Shown here: positions 47,548 to 56,102 of the stretch, piece by piece
How positions within the stretch are numbered: position 1 is the stretch's first letter
Layout: each line of letters begins with the position of its first letter
Program-made: the position numbers and the translations under genes
Notes under the pieces: model-generated
Database searches by the model: none
What the model was told of the DNA's origin: nothing
The model's input: only the letters and a program-made list of their open reading frames with translations
Assembly: GCA_024682075.1 (NCBI GenBank)
Contig: JAIKZQ010000003.1
Location: forward strand, 1-64,000
Reading direction: 5' to 3'
DNA length: 64,000 nt
DNA from: Lachnospiraceae bacterium
GTDB taxonomy: Bacteria > Bacillota > Clostridia > Lachnospirales > Lachnospiraceae

Positions 47548-47576
47548 TTGCATTTTGTTTTTATGTATTGTAATAT
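47548..47576 (+). promoter_or_regulatory. Promoter of tRNA-Glu
   Basis: TTGCAT (47548-47553), 17-nt spacer, TAATAT (47571-47576). Predicted start near 47583, at the base of the leader hairpin. Confidence 0.75.
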
Positions 47577-47580
47577 AAGC

Positions 47581-47602
47581 AAGTCGCATTTAGGTGCGAC
47601 TT
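47581..47602 (+). other. Leader hairpin before tRNA-Glu
   Basis: An 8-bp perfect stem (aagtcgca / tgcgactt) with a 6-nt loop, 6 nt upstream of the tRNA. It probably forms the 5' leader cut off by RNase P, or a terminator for read-through from polC. Confidence 0.5.
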
Positions 47603-47608
47603 GAAAAT

Positions 47609-47680
47609 GGCTGGTTGGTCAAGCGGTTAAGACGCCGCCCTCTCACGGCGGAAACAGGGGTTCGATTCCCCTACCAGCTG
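47609..47680 (+). tRNA. tRNA-Glu (anticodon CTC)
   Basis: A full cloverleaf: 7-bp acceptor (first pair G-U), D arm GGTCAAGCGGTTAAGAC, anticodon stem ccgcc/ggcgg with loop ctCTCac (anticodon at 47642-47644), and T arm with GGTTCGATTCC. It reads GAG codons. No CCA is encoded. It has its own promoter and terminator. Confidence 0.95.
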
Positions 47681-47691
47681 CTCGGGAAATG

Positions 47692-47721
47692 ATCCGCATA
47701 CACGCGTATGCGGATTTTTTT
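47692..47721 (+). terminator. Rho-independent terminator of tRNA-Glu
   Basis: A 10-bp stem (atccgcatac / gtatgcggat) with a 4-nt loop and seven T. Confidence 0.93.
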
Positions 47722-47800
47722 GTTGCATTTTTCTCTGTCATTAATGCAGGCATTATGACGGGGATTTTTGTTATGAACCAGTTTCTTCTAATTAATGTAT

Positions 47801-47829
47801 TTGCATTTTTCATTTTTTTGTTGTATATA
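47801..47829 (+). promoter_or_regulatory. Possible promoter of topA
   Basis: TTGCAT (47801-47806), 17-nt spacer, TATATA (47824-47829). The -10 is a poor match (4 of 6). The surrounding 150 bases are very A/T-rich and hold no gene. Confidence 0.4.
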
Positions 47830-47870
47830 TCTTTACGTTTGGTTTTTTGAAAAAATGCCGGGAGGAAGAA

Positions 47871-49943
47871 ATGGCTAAGAATCTTGTTATAGTGGAGTCA
47901 CCTGCAAAGGTTAAGACGATCAAGAAGTTCCTCGGTTCGGGTTACGAAGTCACCGCATCCCAGGGACATGTAAGGGATCTTCCCAAGAGTTCAATGGGTA
48001 TCGACATCGATAAGGATTTTGAGCCCAAGTATATAACCATAAGAGGAAAAGGAGAGATACTTGCTTCGCTTCGCAAGGAAGTCAAGAAAGCGGATAACAT
48101 TTATCTTGCGACCGACCCTGACCGCGAGGGAGAAGCCATAAGCTGGCATCTCTATGCTGCCCTTTCCCTGGAAAATAAAAAATGTTACAGGATCACATTC
48201 AACGAGATAACCAAGAACGCAGTCAAGGAGTCTCTCAAGCATCCCAGGGAGATCGACATGAACCTGGTGGATGCCCAGCAGGCAAGACGTGTCATTGACC
48301 GTATCGTGGGCTACAGCATTTCTCCCGTCATGTGGGCAAAGGTAAAGCGAGGCCTTTCTGCGGGACGTGTCCAGTCGGCAGCACTTCATATGGTCTGCGA
48401 CAGGGAAAGCGAGATAGATGCATTTGTTCCCGAGGAGTACTGGTCTCTTGATGCCATTCTTAACATAAAAGGCGAGAAGAAGCCTCTTACCGCAAAATAC
48501 TACGGTGAGGGAAGCGAGAAAGCAAAGCTCTGCTCCAAGGAAGATGCTGACAGGGTCATAGGCGAAGTTGAGAATGAAAAATTCATCGTGACCGATGTCA
48601 CGACAGGAACAAGGCAGAAGAAGGCCCCTCTTCCTTTCATTACCTCCACTCTTCAGCAGGAAGCCGGCAAGATCCTTAACTTCTCAACATCCAAGACCAT
48701 GAGCGTGGCTCAGCAGCTCTATGAAGGTGTTGAGATCAAGGGAGAGGGCACCGTGGGTATCATCACATACCTCAGGACCGATTCCACCAGGGTTTCCGAT
48801 GAAGCCCAGGCACAGGCAGAGAAGTATCTTGCGGAACACTTTGCTCCCGAGTACTCGGCCGGAAAGCCCGAGAACAGAGATACCGGCAAGAGGATCCAGG
48901 ATGCGCACGAAGCAATCAGGCCCACCCTTCTTACCAGGGATCCCGAATCGATAAAGGGACAGCTCTCCAGGGATCAGTACAAGCTCTATAAGCTTATCTG
49001 GCAGAGATTTCTTGCAAGCTGCATGACCCCTGCCGTGTATGAGACACTTTCCATCAGGATCGCTGCCGGAAAGCATATCTTCACGGTTTCATCCAGCAGG
49101 CTTACCTTTGACGGATACAGAAAAGTATATATCCAGTCCGATGATACGGAGGATGAAAAGAGTCTTGATTCCGCTGTAAGCGAAAAGTCGGTCCTTAAAC
49201 TTGATGAGCTTGATCCCAGGCAGCATTTCACCCAGCCTCCCGCTCACTATACCGAGAGCTCGCTCGTTCGTGCGCTTGAAGAGCAGGGGATCGGACGTCC
49301 TTCGACATATGCTCCCACGATCACGACTCTCATCAAGAGAAGATATATTACAAAAGAGCAGAAGAATCTCTATGTCACCGATATCGGATATGCGGTAAAT
49401 GATCTTATGGGACAGGCATTCCCTTCGATTGTGGATGCCAAGTTCACCGCAAATATCGAGAGTCTTCTTGACGGCGTTGAAGAAGGAGACGTCAAGTGGA
49501 AGACCATTATCAGGAATTTCTATCCCGACCTCAAGGATTCTGTCGACAAGGCAAATGAGGAACTGGAAAAGGTTGAGATAAGGGATGAGGAGTCCGATGA
49601 GACATGCGAGAAGTGCGGACGCAAGATGGTGATCAAGTACGGTCCCAGCGGAAAATTCCTCGCCTGCCCCGGATATCCGGACTGCAAGAACACCAAGCCC
49701 TATTATGAGAAGACCGGAACCGTTTGTCCTTCCTGCGGAAATGAGATCGTGATCAAGATAACCCGCAAGGGAAGAAAGTATTACGGGTGCCTCGGTTATC
49801 CCGAATGTGAATTCATGAGCTGGGACAAGCCTGCGGGAAAGGCATGCGCAAAGTGCGGCAAGTTCATGGTCATAAAAGGCAAGAAAGCGGTATGCTCGGA
49901 CAAGAACTGCGGATATTCCGAGAATCTCGAAAATGCCGAATGA
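47871..49943 (+). CDS. topA: DNA topoisomerase I
   Basis: A 690-residue type IA topoisomerase that relaxes negative supercoils. The TOPRIM domain (IVESPAKVKTI, TDPDREGEAISWHL) and active-site Tyr300 (IITYLRTDSTR) are clear. The C-terminus carries three zinc fingers (CEKCGRK, CPSCGNE, CAKCGKF), a common number in Firmicutes. The start is the ATG at 47871 with GGGAGGAAG upstream; an in-frame ATG at 47847 precedes the ribosome site. Confidence 0.97.
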   Translation: MAKNLVIVESPAKVKTIKKFLGSGYEVTASQGHVRDLPKSSMGIDIDKDFEPKYITIRGKGEILASLRKEVKKADNIYLATDPDREGEAISWHLYAALSLENKKCYRITFNEITKNAVKESLKHPREIDMNLVDAQQARRVIDRIVGYSISPVMWAKVKRGLSAGRVQSAALHMVCDRESEIDAFVPEEYWSLDAILNIKGEKKPLTAKYYGEGSEKAKLCSKEDADRVIGEVENEKFIVTDVTTGTRQKKAPLPFITSTLQQEAGKILNFSTSKTMSVAQQLYEGVEIKGEGTVGIITYLRTDSTRVSDEAQAQAEKYLAEHFAPEYSAGKPENRDTGKRIQDAHEAIRPTLLTRDPESIKGQLSRDQYKLYKLIWQRFLASCMTPAVYETLSIRIAAGKHIFTVSSSRLTFDGYRKVYIQSDDTEDEKSLDSAVSEKSVLKLDELDPRQHFTQPPAHYTESSLVRALEEQGIGRPSTYAPTITTLIKRRYITKEQKNLYVTDIGYAVNDLMGQAFPSIVDAKFTANIESLLDGVEEGDVKWKTIIRNFYPDLKDSVDKANEELEKVEIRDEESDETCEKCGRKMVIKYGPSGKFLACPGYPDCKNTKPYYEKTGTVCPSCGNEIVIKITRKGRKYYGCLGYPECEFMSWDKPAGKACAKCGKFMVIKGKKAVCSDKNCGYSENLENAE

Positions 49944-49989
49944 TAGAAAATTTGATTAATATAACAATAAATTAGCTGACACTTTTTTG

Positions 49990-50004
49990 AAAATTCAGAA
50001 AATT
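49990..50004 (+). promoter_or_regulatory. Predicted CodY-binding box upstream of codY
   Basis: AAAATTCAGAAAATT matches the CodY consensus AATTTTCWGAAAATT at 13 of 15 positions. It ends 5 nt before the -35 element of the codY promoter. Confidence 0.6.
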
Positions 50005-50008
50005 TACG

Positions 50009-50037
50009 TTGAACTGCCCATTATTATCTGATATAAT
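50009..50037 (+). promoter_or_regulatory. Sigma-A promoter of codY
   Basis: TTGAAC (50009-50014), 17-nt spacer, consensus TATAAT (50032-50037). Confidence 0.8.
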
Positions 50038-50087
50038 CTCCTAGCAGGATAATCGAGACATTACCCCTACGGAGGCAGATGGCAGAT

Positions 50088-50876
50088 ATGAGTAGTGTAC
50101 AGCTTCTTGATAAGACCAGAAAAATTGGAAGGCTGCTCCACAACAATAATTCAAGCAAGGTTGTGTTTAATGATATCTGTTCCGTGATGAGGGATATCCT
50201 TTCCTCAAGTGTCATTGTCATCAGCCGTAAGGGCAAGCTTCTCGGCCAGGGACTTCTTCCCGGCGAAGAGCCCATTACCGAACTGATAGGCGGAAATGTC
50301 GGCGAGTTCATCGACAAGATGCTCAATGAAAGGCTTTTGTCCGTCCTGTCGACCAAAGAGAATGTTAATCTCGACACTCTTGGTTTCGAAAATACCGATA
50401 CCAGGCTTTACAAAGCCATCGTTACTCCCATAGAGATAGCGGGAGAGCGTCTCGGCACATTGTTTGTTTATCGCCTGGACAGGGAATATGACATAGATGA
50501 CATCATCCTGCTCGAATACGGCACCACGGTCGTCGGACTTGAGATGCTCAGATCCGTCAGCGAGGAAAGTGCTGAGGAAACAAGGAAGATCGCTGTCGTG
50601 AAGTCGGCGATAAGCACTCTTTCTTTTTCGGAGATGGAAGCAATCGTTCATATCTTCGACGAGCTCGAGGGCAATGAGGGCATACTTGTTGCGAGCAAGA
50701 TCGCAGACAGGGTCGGCATAACCAGATCGGTCATCGTTAACGCACTCAGGAAATTCGAGAGTGCCGGGATCATAGAATCCAGGTCATCGGGCATGAAAGG
50801 CACATACATAAAAGTGCTGAATGATTATGTCTTTGATGAGATAGAAGCGCTCAGAGTGTCACAGGGCATAAAGTGA
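50088..50876 (+). CDS. codY: GTP- and BCAA-sensing global repressor CodY
   Basis: A 262-residue regulator. A GAF-type ligand domain (VISRKGKLLGQ, GERLGTLFVYR) precedes a winged helix-turn-helix nearly identical to that of Bacillus CodY (ASKIADRVGITRSVIVNALRK). It represses nutrient-scavenging, and in Bacillus motility, genes in rich medium. Of two in-frame ATGs, 50088 gives the family-like N-terminus MSSVQLLDKTRKI; 50079 lies only 3 nt from GGAGG and is the alternative. topA - codY - flgB order is conserved with Bacillus. Confidence 0.95.
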   Translation: MSSVQLLDKTRKIGRLLHNNNSSKVVFNDICSVMRDILSSSVIVISRKGKLLGQGLLPGEEPITELIGGNVGEFIDKMLNERLLSVLSTKENVNLDTLGFENTDTRLYKAIVTPIEIAGERLGTLFVYRLDREYDIDDIILLEYGTTVVGLEMLRSVSEESAEETRKIAVVKSAISTLSFSEMEAIVHIFDELEGNEGILVASKIADRVGITRSVIVNALRKFESAGIIESRSSGMKGTYIKVLNDYVFDEIEALRVSQGIK

Positions 50877-50939
50877 TAAGGAAGACCGGCCGATATAAAG
50901 ATCGGAGAAAACATAATATAACGGATTGACTGCATTCTA

Positions 50940-50971
50940 AAAGGATTTACTTTCGGGTAGGTCCTTTTTTG
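50940..50971 (+). terminator. Rho-independent terminator after codY
   Basis: A 10-bp stem with two G-U pairs (aaaggattta / taggtccttt) and an 8-nt loop, ending in a run of T. Confidence 0.75.
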
Positions 50972-50987
50972 TTTCCCGAAACAGTCC

Positions 50988-51054
50988 GCGGATACAAGAT
51001 ATAGTTTTCGGATCCGGCCGGCACGGATCAACACAAAATCTTGTATTTTACCGC
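50988..51054. repeat. Nested inverted repeats between codY terminator and flgB promoter
   Basis: Outer arms atacaagat (50992-51000) and atcttgtat (51038-51046), flanked by GCGG and CCGC. Inner arms gatccg (51011-51016) and cggatc (51024-51029). No coding potential is visible. Role unknown. Confidence 0.5.
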
Positions 51055-51072
51055 GCTTATCTTAAAAATATA

Positions 51073-51100
51073 TTGTGTTTTTGCTTATTTTCAGTATAAT
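51073..51100 (+). promoter_or_regulatory. Promoter of the flagellar operon
   Basis: TTGTGT (51073-51078), 16-nt spacer, consensus TATAAT (51095-51100). I see no sigma-54 or sigma-28 type element. Transcription would start near 51107, about 48 nt before flgB. Confidence 0.65.
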
Positions 51101-51154
51101 AAATAGATGGTAAGGTTTAAAAGGTGGCCTTTTATGCCTTAAAAAGGAGAGCTT

Positions 51155-51544
51155 ATGGTAGGAACAAGTGCATTTGATTACATCAATGTCCTGGAAAAAG
51201 CTGCTGATGCCGCTTGGCTCAGGGATCAGTGCATTGCGAACAACATAGCGAATGTCGACACCCCGGGCTATAAGAGACAGGATGTCGATTTTGAGTCCGT
51301 TCTTGAAAGGGAGCTCGGTTACCGCAGGTCCGAGTCCATGGATGAGAAAGTCAGAGATGTCGTACTGAGCAGGCTGAATGTGGGCTCGTATACGGATGCC
51401 GCTTCTTTTTCATACAGAACCGACAGGAACAATGTTGACATAGAGAACGAGAATGTCCTGCTTGCCCAGAACCAGCTCAAGTATCAGGGCATCATAAAGG
51501 GGATCAATTCCGAATTTGAGAATCTTCAGCGTGTAATGAAGTGA
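51155..51544 (+). CDS. flgB: Flagellar basal-body proximal rod protein FlgB
   Basis: A 129-residue rod subunit with the conserved N-terminal rod motif (NNIANVDTPGYKRQDVDF) and helical C-terminus. First gene of the flagellar operon. RBS AAAGGAGA lies 4 nt upstream of the ATG. Confidence 0.97.
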   Translation: MVGTSAFDYINVLEKAADAAWLRDQCIANNIANVDTPGYKRQDVDFESVLERELGYRRSESMDEKVRDVVLSRLNVGSYTDAASFSYRTDRNNVDIENENVLLAQNQLKYQGIIKGINSEFENLQRVMK

Positions 51545-51559
51545 TGAAAGGAGCATGCC

Positions 51560-52012
51560 ATGGGAATGTTTACGGCTTTTGACATATCTGCGTCGGGACT
51601 TACCGCACAGCGTTACAGAATGGACATCATATCCGAGAACGTGGCCAATGCCAACACCACGAGAACTCAGAACGGTGATCCCTATGTCAGGAAAGTTGTT
51701 TACTTTGAGGAAAAGGGCGTCAGGGGAAGTGATTCCTTCTCACATGTCCTTAATACAGTCAGCAAGAACTATGCAGGTAAGGGAGTCAAGGTTGCCAGGG
51801 TTCTCGAGGATAACGTCACACCCCAGAACATGGTATATGATCCTTCCCATCCGGATGCTGATGAAAACGGATATGTAATGTATCCCAACGTCAATATCAT
51901 AACCGAGATGACCAACCTGATTGATGCGAGCCGTTCCTATGAAGCCAATGCGACCGCTTTTGATGCGGCAAAGGCAATGGCTCAGCAGGGACTTAACATC
52001 GGACAGGGATGA
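51560..52012 (+). CDS. flgC: Flagellar basal-body rod protein FlgC
   Basis: A 150-residue rod subunit. The N-terminus FDISASGLTAQRYRMDIISE and SENVANANTT are the family motif, and the C-terminus contains YEANATAFDAAK. It lies 15 bp downstream of flgB with an AAGGAG site. The stop codon falls at the edge of a 14-bp palindrome. Confidence 0.97.
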   Translation: MGMFTAFDISASGLTAQRYRMDIISENVANANTTRTQNGDPYVRKVVYFEEKGVRGSDSFSHVLNTVSKNYAGKGVKVARVLEDNVTPQNMVYDPSHPDADENGYVMYPNVNIITEMTNLIDASRSYEANATAFDAAKAMAQQGLNIGQG

Positions 52013-52025
52013 TAAGCCGGCTTAT
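52012..52025. repeat. Palindrome in the flgC-fliE gap
   Basis: A perfect 14-bp palindrome ATAAGCCGGCTTAT that overlaps the last base of the flgC stop. Confidence 0.5.
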
Positions 52026-52050
52026 GACCGCTTGATGATGAGGTGAGCAG

Positions 52051-52383
52051 ATGAACGCTTCGCTTGTACATGATCTGACAGGTGCTGTCGATCTTTATAA
52101 ACTGAATGATTCGGCCAAGGGAGTCAGATCCCTTCAGGGAGAGACTTCCGACGGAACTTTGTTTTCTTCGGTTTTCAATACTGCCGTTGAAAATATCAAG
52201 ACCACAAATGCGTATCTGTCCGATGCCGAGAATCAGGAGATTCTTTTTGCACTCGGTCAGTCCGACTCGACTCATGACCTTACGGTCGCGCTCGAGAAGG
52301 CACAGACAGCATTACAGTACACGGTTGCCATAAGGGATAAACTTATCGAGGCTTACAAGGAACTGATGCAGATGCAGGTCTGA
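52051..52383 (+). CDS. fliE: Flagellar hook-basal body protein FliE
   Basis: A 110-residue adaptor between the MS ring and the rod. The conserved C-terminal ALEKAQTALQYTVAIRDKL helix and LIEAYKELMQMQV end are clear. RBS GATGAGGTG. Confidence 0.95.
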   Translation: MNASLVHDLTGAVDLYKLNDSAKGVRSLQGETSDGTLFSSVFNTAVENIKTTNAYLSDAENQEILFALGQSDSTHDLTVALEKAQTALQYTVAIRDKLIEAYKELMQMQV

Positions 52384-52441
52384 CGTGCATGCAAATGCCG
52401 CACGGACGTGGGCTGCGAAGAGATAATGCGGAGGCAAGGCA

Positions 52442-54040
52442 ATGCCTGAAAAGCTAAAAGAAATCTTAGAGAAGATAAAAGAGTGGTGGAATAAATTCAC
52501 CTCCAGACAGAAAGGCATCATCATCGGCCTTACTGTTTTTACCATTGCTATTTTTGCGGTGATAATCTTCTTCGTCTCAAGACCCAAGTACAAGGTTCTC
52601 ATCACGGCTTCCAGCACTGTTGAAAGCTCCAAGATCATAGCGATCCTTGATGAGAATTCCATAGCGCATATCGAATCCCAGGATGCACTTACCATAAGCG
52701 TCGAGGCGTCTCAGTACACCGCTGCCGAACTTGCTCTCGGATCGTCCGGATATGTTCCGGATGATTATTCCCTCGAGGATGCGCTTTCGAGCTCGCTTTC
52801 CACAACCACGGGAGATACCGCCAAAAGATTCCAGCTCTATCTGGAGAACAAGCTCCGGGCTGACATACTCAGCATAGAGGGTATCATCGACTGTAAGGTC
52901 AATCTCAACATTCCCGAAGATACCGGCACACTCATCTCCAATGAGGAGGAAGCGTCCGCATATATTCAGATCGAACATGACGGAAGCTTCACGGCAGCAA
53001 AGGCAGCCAATCTCGCCAAGGCCGTTCAGACATTCCTTCGCAACAGCAATACTGCCAACATAACGATACTTGATTCCGACGGAACCCTTCTTTTTGCGGG
53101 CGGTGATGATTATTCATCATCGGGCATTGCCGATTCCATGCAGGAACTCCGCAACCAGGCTGAGGCCATGATAGCCAACCAGGTCAAGAAGGTTCTTCTC
53201 GGCACGCCCAATTACAATAATGTCGAGGTCACATCGCATCTCGACATGGACTATTCCAATTACGAAAAGACCGTTAAGGAATACTATGCTAATGAAGGCC
53301 GTACTGAGGGCATGCTCTCGCATGAAGAGAATTATGAATCCACATCCGAGAACGGAGTGGGCGGTGTGCCCGGAACCGATTCAAACGGTGAAAATACCAC
53401 ATACGTGACCAGCGATTACGGCACCAGTTCCACATCCACCACCGAGAACGAGAAGGATTATCTCCCCAATGAATCATCCGAGTACAGGATCACTCCTGCG
53501 GGAGCCATCAATTATGCGACATCATCCATGTCCATCGCGGCCATCTCTTACAAGGAGATCCGTGAAGAGGAGATCGAAGCACAGGGGCTTCTGGACGGCA
53601 CCACCTGGGAAGAATATAAGATTGCCAATTCCACCGACAGGAAGCTTGAGGTCGATCCCGATCTGTACCTGATCGCATCCAATGCGACCGGCATTCCCGT
53701 TGCTAACATCACGATAGTTGCATACGAATCCCCTATTTTCTATGACAAGGAAAGTGTACATATAAGCTGGACTACGGTCCTTTCCGCTTTCCTGATCGTC
53801 CTTATTCTCGGCCTTCTTGCTTTTGTGATCCTCAGGAGCATGGGAACACGTGAAGAGGAGGAGACCACTACCGAGATTTCTGTTGAGGACCTTCTTCAGT
53901 CCAATCCCGAGCCTCAGATCGAGAATATTGATGTTGAGAATAAATCCGAGACCAGAAGGATGATAGAAAAGTTTGTTGATGAAAATCCCGAAGCGGCAGC
54001 GGCGCTTTTGCGTAACTGGCTGACCGATGAATGGGGCTGA
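52442..54040 (+). CDS. fliF: Flagellar MS-ring protein FliF
   Basis: A 532-residue ring protein. It has two membrane helices (about 25-46 and 438-460), two ring-building motifs in between (about 50-220) and a C-terminal cytoplasmic FliG-binding tail (EAAAALLRNWL). It forms the base on which the flagellum is built. The region at about 300-345 is a Ser/Thr/Gly-rich insertion. RBS GCGGAGG is about 8 nt upstream. Confidence 0.97.
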   Translation: MPEKLKEILEKIKEWWNKFTSRQKGIIIGLTVFTIAIFAVIIFFVSRPKYKVLITASSTVESSKIIAILDENSIAHIESQDALTISVEASQYTAAELALGSSGYVPDDYSLEDALSSSLSTTTGDTAKRFQLYLENKLRADILSIEGIIDCKVNLNIPEDTGTLISNEEEASAYIQIEHDGSFTAAKAANLAKAVQTFLRNSNTANITILDSDGTLLFAGGDDYSSSGIADSMQELRNQAEAMIANQVKKVLLGTPNYNNVEVTSHLDMDYSNYEKTVKEYYANEGRTEGMLSHEENYESTSENGVGGVPGTDSNGENTTYVTSDYGTSSTSTTENEKDYLPNESSEYRITPAGAINYATSSMSIAAISYKEIREEEIEAQGLLDGTTWEEYKIANSTDRKLEVDPDLYLIASNATGIPVANITIVAYESPIFYDKESVHISWTTVLSAFLIVLILGLLAFVILRSMGTREEEETTTEISVEDLLQSNPEPQIENIDVENKSETRRMIEKFVDENPEAAAALLRNWLTDEWG

Positions 54041-54060
54041 TCATAAGGAGATGAACACAG

Positions 54061-55077
54061 ATGGCAGCAACGTCATCAAATGAAATAACCGGACTTCAGA
54101 AGGCAGCCATACTTCTGATAACTCTCGGCCCCGAAAGGAGTGCCGGTATCTTCAAGCACCTCAAGGAAGAGGAGATTGAAGAGCTTACACTTGAGATTGC
54201 CAATACCAGGACTGTCGGTCCCGATGTCAAGGAAGCGATACTTGAGGAATTCTATGGCGTGTGTCTTGCACAGCAGTATATCGCAGAAGGCGGTATCGGT
54301 TATGCAAGAGAACTTCTCGAGAAATCCCTCGGTTCGGAAAAAGCAATGGATGTCATCGGACGTCTCACCGCATCACTTCAGGTCAAGCCTTTCGAATTCA
54401 TCAGAAAGACCGATCCTTCACAGCTCATCAACTTCATACAGGATGAGCATCCTCAGACCATAGCTCTGATCCTTTCGTATCTGTCTCCCCAGCAGGCCGC
54501 ACAGATCATATCCGGTCTTGCACCTGACAGGCAGGCGGATGTTGCACGAAGGATCGCTGTCATGGACAGAACGAGCCCCGATGTCATCAAGGAAGTCGAG
54601 AACGTCCTCGAACAAAAGCTTGCATCGCTGGTCAATCAGGATTACACGATCATCGGCGGCGTCGATTCCGTTGTCGAGATACTCAACTCCGTGGACCGTG
54701 GTACGGAGAAGCACATCATGGAGTCTCTCGAGATCGAGGAGCCGGAACTTGCCGACGAGATCAGAAAGAAGATGTTCGTATTCGAGGATATCCTTCTTCT
54801 CGACGACAGATCCATTCAGAGAGTGCTGCGTGATGTTGACAACAATGATCTCAGCATTGCTCTCAAGGCTGCAAATGAACAGGTACAGAATGCTATATTC
54901 AATAACCTTTCGAAGCGTCTTGCAACCATGATCAAGGAAGACATGGAATTCATGGGACCTGTACGTATGAAGGATGTTGAAGAGGCTCAGCAGAAGATTG
55001 TTAATATTATCCGTAAACTGGAGGATTCCGGCGAGATCGTCATCTCCAGAGGCGGCGGAGATGAGATAGTTGTCTAA
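54061..55077 (+). CDS. fliG: Flagellar motor switch protein FliG
   Basis: A 338-residue C-ring protein with three armadillo-like domains. EHPQTIALILSYL (middle domain) and the C-terminal charged ridge LLDDRSIQRVLRDVDNNDL that contacts the stator are visible. Follows fliF by 20 bp. It overlaps fliH by 8 bp. Confidence 0.97.
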   Translation: MAATSSNEITGLQKAAILLITLGPERSAGIFKHLKEEEIEELTLEIANTRTVGPDVKEAILEEFYGVCLAQQYIAEGGIGYARELLEKSLGSEKAMDVIGRLTASLQVKPFEFIRKTDPSQLINFIQDEHPQTIALILSYLSPQQAAQIISGLAPDRQADVARRIAVMDRTSPDVIKEVENVLEQKLASLVNQDYTIIGGVDSVVEILNSVDRGTEKHIMESLEIEEPELADEIRKKMFVFEDILLLDDRSIQRVLRDVDNNDLSIALKAANEQVQNAIFNNLSKRLATMIKEDMEFMGPVRMKDVEEAQQKIVNIIRKLEDSGEIVISRGGGDEIVV

Positions 55078-55987
55078 CCTATATAAAACCTCTTATATGA
55101 ATATGGGAAGTGACAAGCGAGTCATAGACATGAACGAGCTTGTCAAGAAAAGGATAGATGCACTTGGACTGAAGATGCAGAGACCCGAGAACTCCGGATT
55201 TGTCGAAGGCATCAATGCTGACAGTGAAGGCGTTGAGGAACTCGTACAGGGAGTGACGCTTGACGGGGATTTTCCCGAGGGCGAAGGCTTTACCGAAGGG
55301 CTTGGCAGACTGAGCGATGCATCTTTGTCAGGCAATGTCATAAAAGGGGATGCGGGCGCGGATCCGGGGGCTCTCATTGATGAGGCCAACGCCGAGGCTG
55401 AGAGGATAATCGGCGAGGCAAAGGCATCTGCCAAATTGATTGAATCACAGGCAAGGGATAATGCGGAGAGCGTGACTGCGGAGGCCAGAAATAAAGGCTA
55501 TCAGGACGGATATTCCGAGGGAAGCACAAGGGCTGCCCAGGAGATCCAGGACATGAGAGAAGCTCTCGACAGAGAAAGGCAGGAACTCGAAGAGCTGTAT
55601 CAGAAGAAGTTCAATGAGATAGAACCGGAGCTTGTAGAGACGATAACCGATGTGTACGAGCACATTTTAAATACCGATCTCAAGATGCATAAGACGATAG
55701 CGGGTCATCTTGTCGCTAATGCTCTCAGGAACATCGAGGGTGCAAGGAGCTTCCTGATACACATCAGCAAGGATAATTTCGATTATGTCAATTCCCGCAA
55801 GAAAGCCCTTGAGGAAGCGGCCAAGGTTCCCGGAAGCGTGATAGAGATCATGGAAGACATATCTCTTCCGCCCGATTCATGCATGATTGAAACCGATGGC
55901 GGAATATTTGACTGCAGCCTCGGTACCGAGCTTTCGGAACTGTCCACGAAACTGAGACTTCTGTCTTATTCGAAGGATGAAGGCTGA
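55070..55987 (+). CDS. fliH: Flagellar assembly protein FliH
   Basis: A 305-residue negative regulator and stalk of the FliI ATPase. A long Ala/Glu coiled coil with GxxxG-like spacing (about 100-190) precedes the C-terminal domain. It begins at a TTG (55070) inside fliG, with GGCGGAG upstream; the ATGs at 55097 and 55103 are alternatives. The protein is longer than usual because of an N-terminal extension of about 95 residues. Confidence 0.85.
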   Translation: MSNLYKTSYMNMGSDKRVIDMNELVKKRIDALGLKMQRPENSGFVEGINADSEGVEELVQGVTLDGDFPEGEGFTEGLGRLSDASLSGNVIKGDAGADPGALIDEANAEAERIIGEAKASAKLIESQARDNAESVTAEARNKGYQDGYSEGSTRAAQEIQDMREALDRERQELEELYQKKFNEIEPELVETITDVYEHILNTDLKMHKTIAGHLVANALRNIEGARSFLIHISKDNFDYVNSRKKALEEAAKVPGSVIEIMEDISLPPDSCMIETDGGIFDCSLGTELSELSTKLRLLSYSKDEG

Positions 55988-56045
55988 GGACCGTATCTGT
56001 CACAGTAAATGCCGGCATGAGCGATCCATAAATCAAAACACTAAT

Positions 56046-56066
56046 AAGGCCGGCTTTCCGGCCTTT
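56046..56066 (+). other. Hairpin in the fliH-fliI gap
   Basis: An 8-bp stem aaggccgg / ccggcctt with a CTTT loop, followed by only three T. It could attenuate or stabilise the transcript between fliH and fliI. Confidence 0.55.
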
Positions 56067-56102
56067 GTTCATATGAAGAGCATATGAGGAACTGATTTCC
56101 TT

